Part shown: positions 51,773 through 62,611 of the stretch, piece after piece
How positions within the stretch are numbered: position 1 is the first letter of the stretch
How the letters are laid out: each line of letters starts with the position of its first letter
From: a bacterium
GTDB lineage: Bacteria > Desulfobacterota > Deferrisomatia > Deferrisomatales > Deferrisomataceae
DNA length: 64,000 nt
Assembly (NCBI GenBank): GCA_027021615.1
Contig: JALUTY010000114.1
Coordinates: 1 to 64,000, forward strand
Direction of reading: 5' to 3'
Position numbers and translations under genes: made by a program
The notes under the pieces: generated by a model
What the model was told of the DNA's origin: nothing
Seen by the model: only the letters and a program-made list of their open reading frames with translations
Databases searched by the model: none

Positions 51773-52444
51773 CTATTCATCCTCCCCCGCCTTCTCCCTC
51801 TCGGACTTCGGTTGGATCTCCAGTGCCAGTGCCAGGGCCTGGTCGCGCAGGGGCGAGTCGGGGTACGAGCGCACCAGCTCCTGGAGCCGCCCCAGGGCCG
51901 CGGAGTATCGCTTCTTCCGCAGGTAGTACCGGGCCACGTACATCTCGTGCTCGGCCAAGCGCTGGCGCAGCTCCTTCACCTTGCTCTGGGCCTCGGCCGC
52001 GTATTGGCTCTTGGGGCGGGCGTACAGCAGCTTCTGGAACGCCTCCAGGGCCCGGTGGGTGGGCTCCTGGTCCCGGTCCGGGGGCTGGCTCAGATTGTAG
52101 TAGCACAGGCCCCGCCGGAAGATCACGTAGTCCAGCCTCGAGTAGGTGGGGTGGAGTTCCTCGAACCCCCGGTAGGCCGCGGCCGCCTCCTCGAACTTCT
52201 CCTGGCGGAACAGCATGTCCGCCTCCAGCAGGTCAGCCTCGGTGGCGAACTTGGAGAAGGGGTGGTCATCGCGGATCCGGTCGATGAGCTTCTGGGCCTC
52301 CTCGTACCGATACTTCTCCACGGCCCTCTGGGCCATGGCGTAGATCTCGGCCGGGGAGAGGTCCTCCAGCCGCTGGGCGCCCCAGCACCCCGCGAGGGCA
52401 ATGCCGAGAACGAGGCAGAGGAGTGTACGGACGGATCGGATCAC
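51773..52444 (-). CDS. bamD: Outer membrane protein assembly factor BamD
   Basis: The 223-residue lipoprotein has a signal peptide with lipobox LAGC and five TPR-like helical pairs (AVEKYRYEEAQKLIDRI, FEEAAAAYRGFEELHPTY, AEHEMYVARYYLRKKRYSAALGRL). BamD is the essential lipoprotein of the BAM complex that folds beta-barrel proteins into the outer membrane. The HEMYVARYYLRKxxYxAA segment is diagnostic. It starts with GTG and follows mtnA by 49 bases. Confidence 0.93.
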   Translation of the reverse strand: MIRSVRTLLCLVLGIALAGCWGAQRLEDLSPAEIYAMAQRAVEKYRYEEAQKLIDRIRDDHPFSKFATEADLLEADMLFRQEKFEEAAAAYRGFEELHPTYSRLDYVIFRRGLCYYNLSQPPDRDQEPTHRALEAFQKLLYARPKSQYAAEAQSKVKELRQRLAEHEMYVARYYLRKKRYSAALGRLQELVRSYPDSPLRDQALALALEIQPKSEREKAGEDE

Positions 52445-52493
52445 GTGGGCCTCCCGGAAAGGAAAGAACCGTAGCCGGAAACGCCTCCCGACG

Positions 52494-53521
<1,028 letters not shown>

Positions 53522-53525
<4 letters not shown>

Positions 53526-54970
53526 GGTCCGGCCCCCAGCTTCTCGCGCACCAGCCGGTTCACCGCCTGGGGGTCGGCCTTACCCTTGGTGGCCCGCATC
53601 ACCTGGCCCACGAAGAACCCCAGGAGCTTGGTCTTCCCGGCCCGGTACGCTTCCACCTCCTTGGGGTTCCGGGCCAGCACCTCGTCCACCAGGGCCTCGA
53701 TGGCCGAGGTGTCCGTGATCTGCCTGAGCCCCTTCTCCTCCACCACGACCTCAGGGGGCTTACCCGTCGCCCACATCTCGTCGAACACGGTCTTGGCGAT
53801 GTTGGTGGAGATCTCGCCTTTCCTCACCAGGTCGAGCATGCCGGCCAGGTGCTCGGGAGTCACCGGCGCCTCGGTGATCGGCGGGGCCCCCTCCTTGTTC
53901 AGCTCCCGGAGCACATAGCCCATGATCCAGTTCGCCACGGCCTTGGGGTTGTGGTGAAGCCGGACCGCGGCCTCGAAGTAGTCGGCCAGGTCGCGGCTCT
54001 GGCACAGGAGGTCGGCGTCCTGGGCGGGCAGCCCGTGCTCGTCCTGGAACCGGCGGCGTTTGTCGTCCGGAAGTTCGGGCAGGTCGGCCTGGACCCGCTC
54101 GATCCAGGCCGGGTCGATCACCACGGGGGGCAGGTCCGGGTCCGGGAAGTACCGGTAGTCGTGGGCCTCCTCCTTGGACCGCATGGACAGGGTGATGCCC
54201 TTCTGGGTGTCGAACAGCCGGGTCTCCTGGACCACCTCGCCCCCGGTCTCCAGCAGGTCGATCTGGCGCTCCGCCTCGTAGGCAAGGGCCTGCTCCAGGA
54301 ACTTGAACGAGTTGAGGTTCTTGATCTCGGTGCGGGTGCCGAGCCGGGTCTCCCCTTTGGGGCGCACGGACACGTTGGCGTCCACCCGCAGGCTGCCCTC
54401 GTTCATGTTGCCGTCGCACACCCCCAGGTACACCAGGATCTCGCGGAGCCTGCGCACGTACTCCGCGGCCTCCTTGGGGCTTCGGATGTCCGGCTCGCTC
54501 ACGATCTCGATGAGCGGCACACAGGCCCGGTTCAGGTCCACCAGGCTGTAGTCGGCTCCGGGGGTCTCGGGGTGGAGGAGCTTGCCCGCGTCCTCCTCCA
54601 TGTGGATCCGGGTAATGCCGATCCGCTTGGCCCCGCCGTCGGCGCCGGTGACCTCGAGCCAGCCGTGCTCGAGGATCGGCAGCTCGTACTGGCTGATCTG
54701 GTAGCCCTTGGGAAGGTCGGGGTAGAAGTAGTTCTTCCGGGCGAACCGGCTGAACGGGGCCACCCGGCAGTGGGTGGCCAGGGCCACCTTGAGGGTGTAC
54801 TCCACCACCTTCCGGTTCAGTACCGGAAGCGCGCCCGGAAGCCCCATGCACACGGGGCACACCTGGGAGTTGGGCTCGGCCCCGAACCGGGCGGAGCACC
54901 CGCAGAAGATCTTGGTGTCGGTCAGAAGCTGCGCGTGGACCTCGAGGCCCACAACCATTTCCCACGCCAT
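53522..54970 (-). CDS. gatB: Aspartyl/glutamyl-tRNA amidotransferase subunit B
   Basis: The 482-residue subunit activates misacylated Glu-tRNA(Gln) or Asp-tRNA(Asn) by phosphorylation. [49 protein letters not shown] and the C-terminal YqeY-like tail domain ([16 protein letters not shown]) are typical. Length is normal. With gatA and gatC upstream it forms the GatCAB complex, which indicates that this organism makes Gln-tRNA or Asn-tRNA indirectly. Confidence 0.97.
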
Positions 54971-55030
54971 CGTCGGCTCCTGGGTGCCGTGAGTCTAAAA
55001 GTCATACTTCCTGCGCGGTTCGAACCCTCC

Positions 55031-56485
55031 CTACCCGAGGGCCGGCTTCGGCCGTTTGATCCCGGCGGCCTGCTCGTAGGCGTAGGCCGCCCGCAGCAGG
55101 ATCTCCTCCTCGAACGGGCCCGCCAGCAGCTGAAACCCCATGGGCAGGCCCTGGGCCGTGAACCCGCACGGCACGTTGATACCGGGCAGGCCGGCCAGGT
55201 TCGCCGGGATCGTGAAGATGTCGTTCAGGTACATCTGCAGGGGGTCGTCCACCTTCTCGCCCAGCCGGAACGCCGGGGTGGGGGTGGTCGGGCAGGCGAT
55301 CACGTCCACCTGCTGGAACGCTCTGCGGAAGTCCTCGGCCACCCGGGCGCGGACCTTCTGGGCCTTGAGGTAGTACGCGTCATAGTACCCGGCCGACAGG
55401 GCGTAGGTGCCCAGCATGATCCGGCGCTTCACCTCGGGCCCGAACCCGGCGGCCCGGGTCTTGCGGTAGGTGTCGATCAGGTCCTCGCCGGCCACCCGCA
55501 GGCCGTACTTCACTCCGTCGTACCGAGCCAGGTTCGAGCTCGCCTCGGCCGGCGCGATGAGGTAGTAGGTGGCCACGGCGTAGCCCGTGTGAGGCAGGCT
55601 CACCTCCCGCACCTCGGCGCCCAGGTCCTCCAGCACCCCCACGGCCCGGCGCACCGCCGCCTCCACCTCGGGATCGAGCCCCTCGATGAAGTACTCCCGG
55701 GGAACCCCCACCCTGAGGCCCCTCACCTCCGGCTGCAGGTCTCGCAGGGCCGGCACCGGCCGGTCGATGCTGGTGGAGTCCAGGGGGTCGTGGCCGGCGA
55801 TCGCCTCCAGCACCCACCCCGCGTCGGCCACGTCCGCGGTCAGCGGGCCGATCTGGTCCAGGCTCGAGGCGAACGCCACCAGCCCATACCGGCTCACCCG
55901 GCCGTAGGTGGGCTTGAGCCCCACCACGCCGCACAGGGCTGCGGGCTGGCGGATCGATCCGCCGGTGTCCGACCCCAGGGCGGCCGCGGCGAGGCCGGCG
56001 GCCACGGCCGCCGCGCTCCCCCCGCTCGATCCCCCCGGCACCCGCTCGGGGTCCCAGGGGTTGCGCACGGGGCCAAAGGCCGAGGTCTCGTTGGACGAGC
56101 CCATGGCGAACTCGTCCATGTTCAGCTTGCCCAGGAACACCGCCCCGGCCTGTCGGAGCCGGGCCACCACTGTGCCGTCGTAGGGGGGCACGAAGCCCTC
56201 CAGGATCCGGGAGCCGCACGTGGTGCGCACCCCCTCGGTGATCAGCAGGTCCTTGAGCCCCACCGGGATCCCCGTGAGGGGACCGGCCTGGCCGCTACGG
56301 ATCCGGCGGTCCGCCGCCCGGGCCATCTCGAGGGCGAGCTCGGCCGTGACCGTGATGTAGGCGTTGATCCGCGGGTTCCACCCCTCGATCCGGTCCAGGT
56401 AGGCCCGGACGAGGTCCTCGCTGGTGACCTCGCCCCGGTCCAGGAAGGCCCGCAGCTCTCGTATGGTCCGTCCAACCAGGTCCAT
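55031..56485 (-). CDS. gatA: Aspartyl/glutamyl-tRNA amidotransferase subunit A
   Basis: The 484-residue amidase-signature enzyme supplies ammonia from glutamine to GatB. The catalytic Ser-cisSer-Lys set is visible: Lys in [14 protein letters not shown], the serines in [16 protein letters not shown] and [11 protein letters not shown]. The ATG after GAGGGAGACGACC is preferred; one five codons upstream overlaps the gatC stop. It is followed by gatB after 60 bases. Confidence 0.97.
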   Translation of the reverse strand: MDLVGRTIRELRAFLDRGEVTSEDLVRAYLDRIEGWNPRINAYITVTAELALEMARAADRRIRSGQAGPLTGIPVGLKDLLITEGVRTTCGSRILEGFVPPYDGTVVARLRQAGAVFLGKLNMDEFAMGSSNETSAFGPVRNPWDPERVPGGSSGGSAAAVAAGLAAAALGSDTGGSIRQPAALCGVVGLKPTYGRVSRYGLVAFASSLDQIGPLTADVADAGWVLEAIAGHDPLDSTSIDRPVPALRDLQPEVRGLRVGVPREYFIEGLDPEVEAAVRRAVGVLEDLGAEVREVSLPHTGYAVATYYLIAPAEASSNLARYDGVKYGLRVAGEDLIDTYRKTRAAGFGPEVKRRIMLGTYALSAGYYDAYYLKAQKVRARVAEDFRRAFQQVDVIACPTTPTPAFRLGEKVDDPLQMYLNDIFTIPANLAGLPGINVPCGFTAQGLPMGFQLLAGPFEEEILLRAAYAYEQAAGIKRPKPALG

Positions 56486-56496
56486 GGTCGTCTCCC

Positions 56497-56787
56497 TCAT
56501 GCCTCGATCACCTTGGGCACCCGGAAACAGCCGTCCTCCGCCTCGGGGGCGTTGGCCAGCACCGTCTCCTGCCCGAGGGGCGGCCGGACCCGGTCCTCCC
56601 GGAAGGCGTTCACGGCCTCGTGCACGTGGGCCATGGGCTCGGTATCCGAGAGGTCGAGCTCGTCCAGCTTGGCCACATAGTCGAGGATCGCGGAGAGCTG
56701 ACCCGCAAACCCCTTGATCTCCTCGTCCGTGAGATCGAGCCGCGCCAGTCGTGCCACGTGCAGGACGTCTTCGCGTGGGATGCCCAT
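56497..56787 (-). CDS. gatC: Aspartyl/glutamyl-tRNA amidotransferase subunit C
   Basis: The 96-residue subunit wraps around GatA and GatB and stabilises the complex. It has the standard start [21 protein letters not shown] and the C-terminal region with [25 protein letters not shown] precedes the ATG. It opens the minus-strand series gatC-gatA-gatB-mtnA-bamD. Confidence 0.95.
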   Translation of the reverse strand: MGIPREDVLHVARLARLDLTDEEIKGFAGQLSAILDYVAKLDELDLSDTEPMAHVHEAVNAFREDRVRPPLGQETVLANAPEAEDGCFRVPKVIEA

Positions 56788-56970
56788 GGAACCGCTCCTA
56801 TCAGATCGTTTGCGTGCGATCACCCTCGGGAAGCCCGCAAACCTAGCACGAGGGTTTCGGGTGGGGCAAGGCGCTGCCGGAGAGGGGAGGGGCGCAGCAG
56901 GAGAAGATCGGGGGTGCAGCAGTGGCCCGTGCGTGTTACACTACACAGCAGTAGGGGTGGGCCCTCAGAG

Positions 56971-57090
56971 GTTGCGATTCTGGTGGAGCGTTTTTCTCGG
57001 TTCTGGAAAGTCTTGCGGACGGGGTGGTGGTCGGAGCCGACGGAAGGGTGCAACTGCCCGGATGGGGGCGGTGGCAAAGAGGAGGCCCCG
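56971..57090 (+). other. Possible PAS-domain relic in the gap before the sensor operon
   Basis: The 357-bp gap 56788-57143 has no gene I can call. In it, VAILVERFSR in one frame is continued in the next by VLESLADGVVVGADGRVQL, which resembles the start of a PAS domain in sensor kinases ('LESLPDGVxVxDxxGRV'). A one-base shift would join them. The similarity is short and could be chance. Confidence 0.25.
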
Positions 57091-57143
57091 TTTCATCCGC
57101 TTCCGGAGAGCCCCGGTTCGTCGCAGGCAGGGGGAGGTGACGG

Positions 57144-58070
57144 GTGCGCCGGTGGTGGTTCGTAATCCTTTTGCTGGTTGTGGGGTCGGGTGGGGTTGCT
57201 CGGGCCTCCGAGGTCGTCATCGTGCAGAGCGCGAGGATCCGGCCCTACGAGGAGGCGCGGCAGGCCTTTCGAGAGGCGTTGTCCCGCCAGCCCGCGGTCT
57301 CCGGGGCCAAGACCCTCCACCCCCACCAGTTTACCGAGTTCGTGCTTACGGATGGCGGAGGGCGTGAGGCCGCGGCTCGGTTTCTTGTTTCCCACCCTGT
57401 CGATCTCATCCTGGCGATCGGGGGGAAGGCCCTCTCTTTTGCCGACCGGTTCCGCCAGATTCCCCTGGTGTACACCATGGTACCGGACGCGGGCTCCCGA
57501 CTGGTCTTTCACGACCGAGCTGCGGGGGTCCCGTTCTCCGTGCCGCCCAGGCGTTGGGTCGAGGTCACCGAGAGGTGCCTGCCCAGGGCGAGGCGGATCG
57601 GGGTGGTCTTCTCCCCAGGGGAGACCGGAGGGTTTGTGCGGGAGGCACGAGCCTTGAGCCGGGTGCAAGGGATGCAGATCGTGGGCACGGGGGCCCGCTC
57701 CGCCCGTGAGGTCCGGGCGCGGCTGGAGGAGCTTCGGGGGCAGATCGACGTGCTCTGGATGCTTCCCGACCTGAGGGTGCTCACCCCCCAGACGGCGGAG
57801 GCGATGCTGCGGTTCTCTATGGAAGAGCGGGTTCCCGTGGTCACGTTTGCAGAGAAGTACCTCCGCCGGGGCGCCATGATCGCCCTCGTGCCCGATTATC
57901 GGCGAATGGGAGAGGCGGCAGCCGCGTTGGCCGAGAGGCTGCTGCGGGGGGGAAGCTTGAAAACGGGTCGACGCGAGGTGACCCGGCGCACCAGGGTTCG
58001 GGTGAACGCCGGCATCGCAAAGAAGCTCGGCGCGTTCCTCGACACCGCCTGGCTGGGCGGTGGCGACTGA
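57144..58070 (+). CDS. Periplasmic binding protein of the ABC_sub_bind type, likely sensor partner
   Basis: The 308-residue protein has a signal peptide (WWFVILLLVVGSGGVARA) and a type-1 periplasmic-binding fold: VVIVQSARIRPYEEARQAFRE, DLILAIGGKALSFADRF, IPLVYTMVPD, PRARRIGVVFSPGETGGF and RGQIDVLWMLPDLRVL. Genes for an ABC permease or ATPase are absent; the next genes are a histidine kinase and its regulator. A role as ligand receptor for the kinase is therefore more likely than transport. A GTG start with GGGAGGTGACG is used. Confidence 0.8.
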   Translation: MRRWWFVILLLVVGSGGVARASEVVIVQSARIRPYEEARQAFREALSRQPAVSGAKTLHPHQFTEFVLTDGGGREAAARFLVSHPVDLILAIGGKALSFADRFRQIPLVYTMVPDAGSRLVFHDRAAGVPFSVPPRRWVEVTERCLPRARRIGVVFSPGETGGFVREARALSRVQGMQIVGTGARSAREVRARLEELRGQIDVLWMLPDLRVLTPQTAEAMLRFSMEERVPVVTFAEKYLRRGAMIALVPDYRRMGEAAAALAERLLRGGSLKTGRREVTRRTRVRVNAGIAKKLGAFLDTAWLGGGD

Positions 58071-58099
58071 TCCCGGCGCCGGACGCGAGGGTTCCCTCC

Positions 58100-59758
58100 G
58101 TGTCGGCCGAGCCCGCCGGCTTGACCTTCCGCACGAGAGTCCTGTTCTACCTCCTGACGTTTGTCCTGCTTCTCACGGTTGCTCTTGCCGCGCTGCTGAT
58201 CCAGGCCCAGCGGACCTCCCTGCGCACGCAGTTCGAGGAGGAAGGGCGGACTCTCGTCCACCTGCTCGCCAACAGTGTGCGGCTGGACGTGTTCGCGGCC
58301 GACCAGAAAGCCCTGCTGCGCAGTGCGACCCCCGTGCTCCAGAACCGGAACGTGGAGAAGGTGGTGGTCCTGGACGCGACGGGAGAGGTTCTGATGAACA
58401 CGGGGGGAGGGCAGGAGGTCTCCCAGGGGGCACCGGTCCTAGGGATGGGCACGACGGGCGCCGCACCGGGCGGGGGGGCTGCGGGGGGGCTGCCGAGGGT
58501 GGTGCTGCAGGAGGACGGGGAACGGATCGTGTTCTGGCGGGAGGTGCTCGACCGGCTGGCCTACGAGACCCCTGAGGATCTGTACTTCGATGGTCTGGGA
58601 GGGAGTGCGAGCAGGCCGTCCGTCCTGGGGTACGTCGCCGTGGTCCTGTCCAAGGAGGGGCTCCGCCGGGAGACGAGGGCCGTCGTGGGCCGCGTGGCGG
58701 TGGTAGGGGGAGGGTTCTTCCTACTGGGAGGGGTTCTCGCTTTTCTGGTCTCCCGGGAGGCTGCAAAGCCCCTGGCCCGACTGGTGGGGGCGTTTCGGGA
58801 GCAGGGGATCATGGTGGAGTCCCACGACGAGCTCGGTGCCCTCCGGGACACCTTTTCCTCGTTGGTCACGCGGCTGGAGCACGCGTTCGCCACGATTCGG
58901 GAGCTCAAGGAGGGGCTGGAGCAGAAGGTGGACGAGCGAACCCAGGAGCTCGCCCGGGCCAACGACGAGCTGCGACGGGCCCGGGACCTCCTGGAGGAGA
59001 GGGTCCGGGAGCGGACCGCCCAGCTGGAGGCGATGCACCGCCATCTTCGGCAGACCGAGAAGCTCAGCGCCGTGGGGAAGCTGGCGTCGTCGCTGGCCCA
59101 CGAGATCAACAACCCTGTCTTCGGGATCAGAAACGTGCTCCAGGAGCTCCATAGAAAACTGGATCTCGAACCGGAGGACGCCGAGCTGGTGGCCCTGTCG
59201 ATCGAGGAGTGCAACCGGATCGCCAAGCTCGTGCGGAGCCTGCGGGAGTTCAACCGGCCGAGCACCGAGACCCCCGAGTGGGTCGATGTCCATCGCAGCA
59301 TCGACACCATGCTTATCCTGTGTAAAAAGCGGTTCGCGCGGCAGCGGATCCGGGTGGAGACCTCGTACTCGGCCGAGGTGAAGCGGATCTTCGCGGTGGA
59401 GGATCAGCTGAAGCAGGTGATCTTGAACCTGCTGACGAACGCGTCCGAGGCCTTGCCCGAAGGGGGGGGGACCATCCGGGTCTCCACCGCGGCGTCGAAC
59501 GGTATCGTGAAAGTCCGAGTCGAGGACACGGGCTGCGGCATTCCCGAGGAGCACCTGGAGCGGGTTTTCGAGCCGTTCTTCACCACCAAGTCCGCGGCGT
59601 CGGGCACCGGCTTGGGGCTGTCGGTGTGCTACGGGATCGTGGAGCGACACGGAGGTCGGATCCAGGTGGAGAGCAGGGTGGGAGAGGGGACCGCGTTTAC
59701 GGTGGAGCTGCCGATCGGTGAGGGTGAGGATGAGAGGCCGGATCCTGCTGGTGGATGA
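58100..59758 (+). CDS. Membrane sensor histidine kinase
   Basis: The 552-residue kinase has a first membrane segment (VLFYLLTFVLLLTVALAALLI), a periplasmic region to about residue 190, a second membrane segment (VAVVGGGFFLLGGVLAFLV), a HAMP-like region and a long coiled coil. The kinase core has phospho-acceptor H334 in SSLAHEINNPVFGI, N box NLLTNASEAL, EDTGCGIPEEHLERVFEPFFTTK and GTGLGLSVCYGI. It probably receives the signal from the binding protein encoded 29 bases upstream. The end overlaps the response regulator gene by 29 bases. A GTG start is used. Confidence 0.93.
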   Translation: MSAEPAGLTFRTRVLFYLLTFVLLLTVALAALLIQAQRTSLRTQFEEEGRTLVHLLANSVRLDVFAADQKALLRSATPVLQNRNVEKVVVLDATGEVLMNTGGGQEVSQGAPVLGMGTTGAAPGGGAAGGLPRVVLQEDGERIVFWREVLDRLAYETPEDLYFDGLGGSASRPSVLGYVAVVLSKEGLRRETRAVVGRVAVVGGGFFLLGGVLAFLVSREAAKPLARLVGAFREQGIMVESHDELGALRDTFSSLVTRLEHAFATIRELKEGLEQKVDERTQELARANDELRRARDLLEERVRERTAQLEAMHRHLRQTEKLSAVGKLASSLAHEINNPVFGIRNVLQELHRKLDLEPEDAELVALSIEECNRIAKLVRSLREFNRPSTETPEWVDVHRSIDTMLILCKKRFARQRIRVETSYSAEVKRIFAVEDQLKQVILNLLTNASEALPEGGGTIRVSTAASNGIVKVRVEDTGCGIPEEHLERVFEPFFTTKSAASGTGLGLSVCYGIVERHGGRIQVESRVGEGTAFTVELPIGEGEDERPDPAGG

Positions 59759-60272
59759 CGAAACGCTGCTGGTGGTGACCCTGGGGAGGGCTCTCTCGGC
59801 ATCCGGGTTCGAGGTCGATACGGCAGGCACGGGGGAGGAGGCCTTGGCATCCTTGGATCGACAGGAGTACGACGTGATCGTGACCGACCTGCGGATGGAG
59901 GGGGAGGACGGCTTTGCCGTGCTTCGCGAGGCCAGGTCCCGGGACCCCCAAGTCTGCGTGGTGGTGATTACGGGGTACTCCAACGAGGAGGCGGGCCTGG
60001 AGGCCCTGCGTCAGGGCGCGGACGATTACCTGTTCAAACCGTTCCAGCCGGAGGAGCTGGTGCTTCGGGTCACTCGCCAGGCAGAGAAGCGGGAGCTTCG
60101 TAGAAAGGTGCGACGATACGAGAGCCTGCTTGGTGTCTGCCCCCGGTGTGGCCGGTTCCGCTGGGTCCCGGGGCCGGAAGGGGGGAGGTGGACCGCGTTC
60201 TCCGAGCCCGTCGGCTTGGCCCCGGCAGAGCGCATCCGACCCACCCTCTGCCCCGGCTGCGAACACGCCTGA
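59730..60272 (+). CDS. Response regulator with C-terminal zinc-ribbon-like tail
   Basis: The 180-residue protein has a receiver domain (D9-D10, acceptor D53 in VIVTDLRMEGEDG, Lys in YLFKPFQPEE). After residue 125 follows a short tail with CPRCGRFRW and CPGCEHA, two CxxC pairs spaced about 35 residues apart that could bind zinc. There is no DNA-binding or enzymatic output domain. The tail may bind a protein or nucleic acid. The start inside the kinase gene has GGTGAGG upstream. It is the cognate regulator of the preceding kinase. Confidence 0.88.
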   Translation: MRGRILLVDDETLLVVTLGRALSASGFEVDTAGTGEEALASLDRQEYDVIVTDLRMEGEDGFAVLREARSRDPQVCVVVITGYSNEEAGLEALRQGADDYLFKPFQPEELVLRVTRQAEKRELRRKVRRYESLLGVCPRCGRFRWVPGPEGGRWTAFSEPVGLAPAERIRPTLCPGCEHA

Positions 60273-60366
60273 TCCTCTGCCGGGGTTGCCCTCCACTCGT
60301 CGGGTTTGATAGCTTTCCGCCGCCTTTGAGGTCTCGCCCGATGGTTTTCGACACCCGATTTTCTGG

Positions 60367-62373
60367 ATGGTGGGGCAGGAGACGCAATACGTGGGTAACC
60401 CTTCGCTTCGCGCGCTCGTCCTCCTGGTGCTTGGGATGGCCTGGGCCCACCCGGCCGGGGCCACCCCTGTTGCCGGTGCTCCCTTGGTGGCCAGCAGGGA
60501 TCCGGAGACCGCGTTCGTGCGGCTGTACTTCGACCCCGAGGACCTCGTGGTGTCGGCCACCCGCGCCCCCAAACCGATCGACCAGGTGGCCGAGAACGTG
60601 ACCGTGGTCACCGCGGACGAGATCCGCGACATGAACGCCCACACCCTGGGGGACGTGCTCAAGCGGGTTCCCGGCGTGTTCACCTACACCTTCGGCAACC
60701 ACTTCGGGGCGACCCCCCTGGCCCACATCCAGGGCTCGGGCGAGCCGAACCCGTTCCGTTACGGCCACGAGGACCGCCACGTGCTGGTGCTGCTGGACGG
60801 GGTGCCCTGGAGCTCCGAGACGGCCGGGCCGTTCCTGAACACGATCCCGGTGGGGCCCATCGAGCGGATCGAGATCATCAAGGGGCCCGCGTCGTCCACC
60901 TGGGGCTCGTCGCTGGGCGGGGTCATCAACGTGATCACCAAGGAGGCCGGCGCCGCGAGGCGCATTCGAGGGGAGCTGGCCGCGAGCTACGGCGAGCGCC
61001 GCTCCTGGGACACCCGGGGGGAGGTGGCGGGAGCGGCCGGGCCGGTGGGCTACTACGCCCAGGCCCAGGCCCAGAACGCCGAGTGGGACCAGCCCGGCCC
61101 CGCCGGGTTCGAGGAGACCAGCGCCTTCGCCAAGGTCGAGGTGCCGGTGACGGGAGCCTCGACCCTGGACCTGGCGGCCGGTACCGCGGACGTGGACATC
61201 GACGCCGGCCGGCTGGCGAGCCAGTTCGCCCTGGCCCAGAGCGAGGCCCGGGCCGCGTTCGGCCGGGTGGGGTGGAGCCTCCGGGCCTCGGACCGCCTGG
61301 GGCTGCGGCTCGAGGCGTACCGGCTCGAGCAGCGTCTCGAGCAACACAACCAGGAGGACGGCACCTTCGCGCCCCGGGGCGATCTGCTGATTAACACCCT
61401 CTACGACGAGGAGCACACCGGCGTGCAAGCCCGGGCCACCTGGGCCCAGGGCCGGCACGTGGTCGTGGCCGGGGTGGATTACCGGCACACGGACCTCCGG
61501 GCCCGCACCGACTCGGGCGAGTTCTTCCAGAGCCTCGGCAACCCGGCCCGGTTCGAGGTGGAGCCGGGCATCGACCGGTGGGGCGTGTACCTCAACGACA
61601 CGGTCCGGGCCGGCCGGTTCACCCTGGTGCCGGGCGTCCGGTACGACGATAGCTCCCGCACCGACCCGTTCTGGAGCCCCAGCCTGGGGCTCACCGTGGG
61701 GTTGGGGCGGGGTACCCTGCTCCGGGCCGACGCGGCCCGGGGGTTCAGCGCGCCGCCGCTCACATACCTCGCCAGCGGGGGGATCGACTTCGACCCCAAC
61801 CCGGACCTGGCCCCGGAGGAGATCTGGTCTTACCAGGTGGGGCTCGAGACCGCGGCCCTGCCCGGCCTGTGGCTCAAGCTCACGGGGTTCCGCCACGAGG
61901 TGGGCGGCGCGATCCGCACCGCCTCCTCGGCCGGGTCCAACCCGAACACCTGGGAGAACCGGGGCACGATCTGGCGCACCGGGTACGAGCTGGAGGCGGA
62001 GACGGCCCGCCTGGGAGGGGTCACGCTGCGGGGCGGGTTCGCCTGGGTGCGGATCGAGGTCTCGGGCCGGGACCGGGACCAGGACCAGCACCAGGCCGTG
62101 GTGGGCGTGTACTACGACCCCGATCCCGGCCTCCACGCCGAGGCCGTGGGCCGGTACGTGTGGTGGGATTACGGCCCCGGCGCGAGCGAGGGGGACCACA
62201 ACGACTTCCTGTGGGACCTGAACCTGCGCAAGACCCTGACGCTGACGAGGACGGTCACGGCCGACCTGTTCGCCACCGTGCACAACCTGTTCAACGGCGA
62301 CGCCATGTACAGCACGGACCGGGGCCAGGAACCACGATGGGTGGAGGCCGGGGTGAGGATGCGTTTTTACTAA
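60367..62373 (+). CDS. TonB-dependent outer membrane receptor
   Basis: The 668-residue protein has a signal peptide (ALVLLVLGMAWAHPAGA), a TonB-box-like DLVVSATRAPKP, the plug domain (ENVTVVTADEIRDMNAHTLGDVL, LVLLDGVPWSS, IERIEIIKGPASSTWGS) and a beta-barrel ending in VEAGVRMRFY with the terminal aromatic residue of outer-membrane proteins. It imports a siderophore, cobalamin, haem or a similar ligand. No cobalamin-riboswitch box or Fur-type site was recognised upstream. It starts 94 bases after the two-component genes and may be under their control. Confidence 0.92.
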   Translation: MVGQETQYVGNPSLRALVLLVLGMAWAHPAGATPVAGAPLVASRDPETAFVRLYFDPEDLVVSATRAPKPIDQVAENVTVVTADEIRDMNAHTLGDVLKRVPGVFTYTFGNHFGATPLAHIQGSGEPNPFRYGHEDRHVLVLLDGVPWSSETAGPFLNTIPVGPIERIEIIKGPASSTWGSSLGGVINVITKEAGAARRIRGELAASYGERRSWDTRGEVAGAAGPVGYYAQAQAQNAEWDQPGPAGFEETSAFAKVEVPVTGASTLDLAAGTADVDIDAGRLASQFALAQSEARAAFGRVGWSLRASDRLGLRLEAYRLEQRLEQHNQEDGTFAPRGDLLINTLYDEEHTGVQARATWAQGRHVVVAGVDYRHTDLRARTDSGEFFQSLGNPARFEVEPGIDRWGVYLNDTVRAGRFTLVPGVRYDDSSRTDPFWSPSLGLTVGLGRGTLLRADAARGFSAPPLTYLASGGIDFDPNPDLAPEEIWSYQVGLETAALPGLWLKLTGFRHEVGGAIRTASSAGSNPNTWENRGTIWRTGYELEAETARLGGVTLRGGFAWVRIEVSGRDRDQDQHQAVVGVYYDPDPGLHAEAVGRYVWWDYGPGASEGDHNDFLWDLNLRKTLTLTRTVTADLFATVHNLFNGDAMYSTDRGQEPRWVEAGVRMRFY

Positions 62374-62437
62374 AACATCCAAAAGTATTACCTGATGTGA
62401 TGCTAAGACTTTCAAGATTATTGCCAGATGTGCTGGC

Positions 62438-62572
62438 ATGAGTGCATGGAATGCAAACGAAGAACAGACGACCGAGGACATCAGTCCGAGTGCGATCTTC
62501 GCTGGACCGAACGCTTCCATTACGGAAGCGAGGAGACGCTTCGAAACAAGCCCAAGACGGGCCGGCCTCTGA
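62438..62572 (+). CDS. Possible small ORF before the MFS exporter
   Basis: An ATG opens a 44-codon frame (MSAWNANEEQTTEDISPSAI, then FAGPNASITEARRRFETSPR) that ends in TGA 40 bases before the exporter gene. The peptide is polar with no signal sequence. A ribosome binding site is not evident. The region is less GC-rich than its surroundings. A leader or precursor peptide exported by the next gene product is conceivable; non-coding chance is equally possible. Confidence 0.25.
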   Translation: MSAWNANEEQTTEDISPSAIFAGPNASITEARRRFETSPRRAGL

Positions 62573-62611
62573 GGCGAACGGCTGCGCAGATGGAGAGGAT
62601 GTTTCTGATAT

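Noticed and set aside
56934-56950. TGTTACACTACACAGC, similar to the left end of the insertion sequence at about 556-570
   Set aside because: Only some ten bases agree and no further part of the element is present; it is taken as chance.
60273-60366. Possible cobalamin or other riboswitch before the TonB receptor
   Set aside because: The gap is under 100 bases and no B12 box or other conserved riboswitch core was seen.
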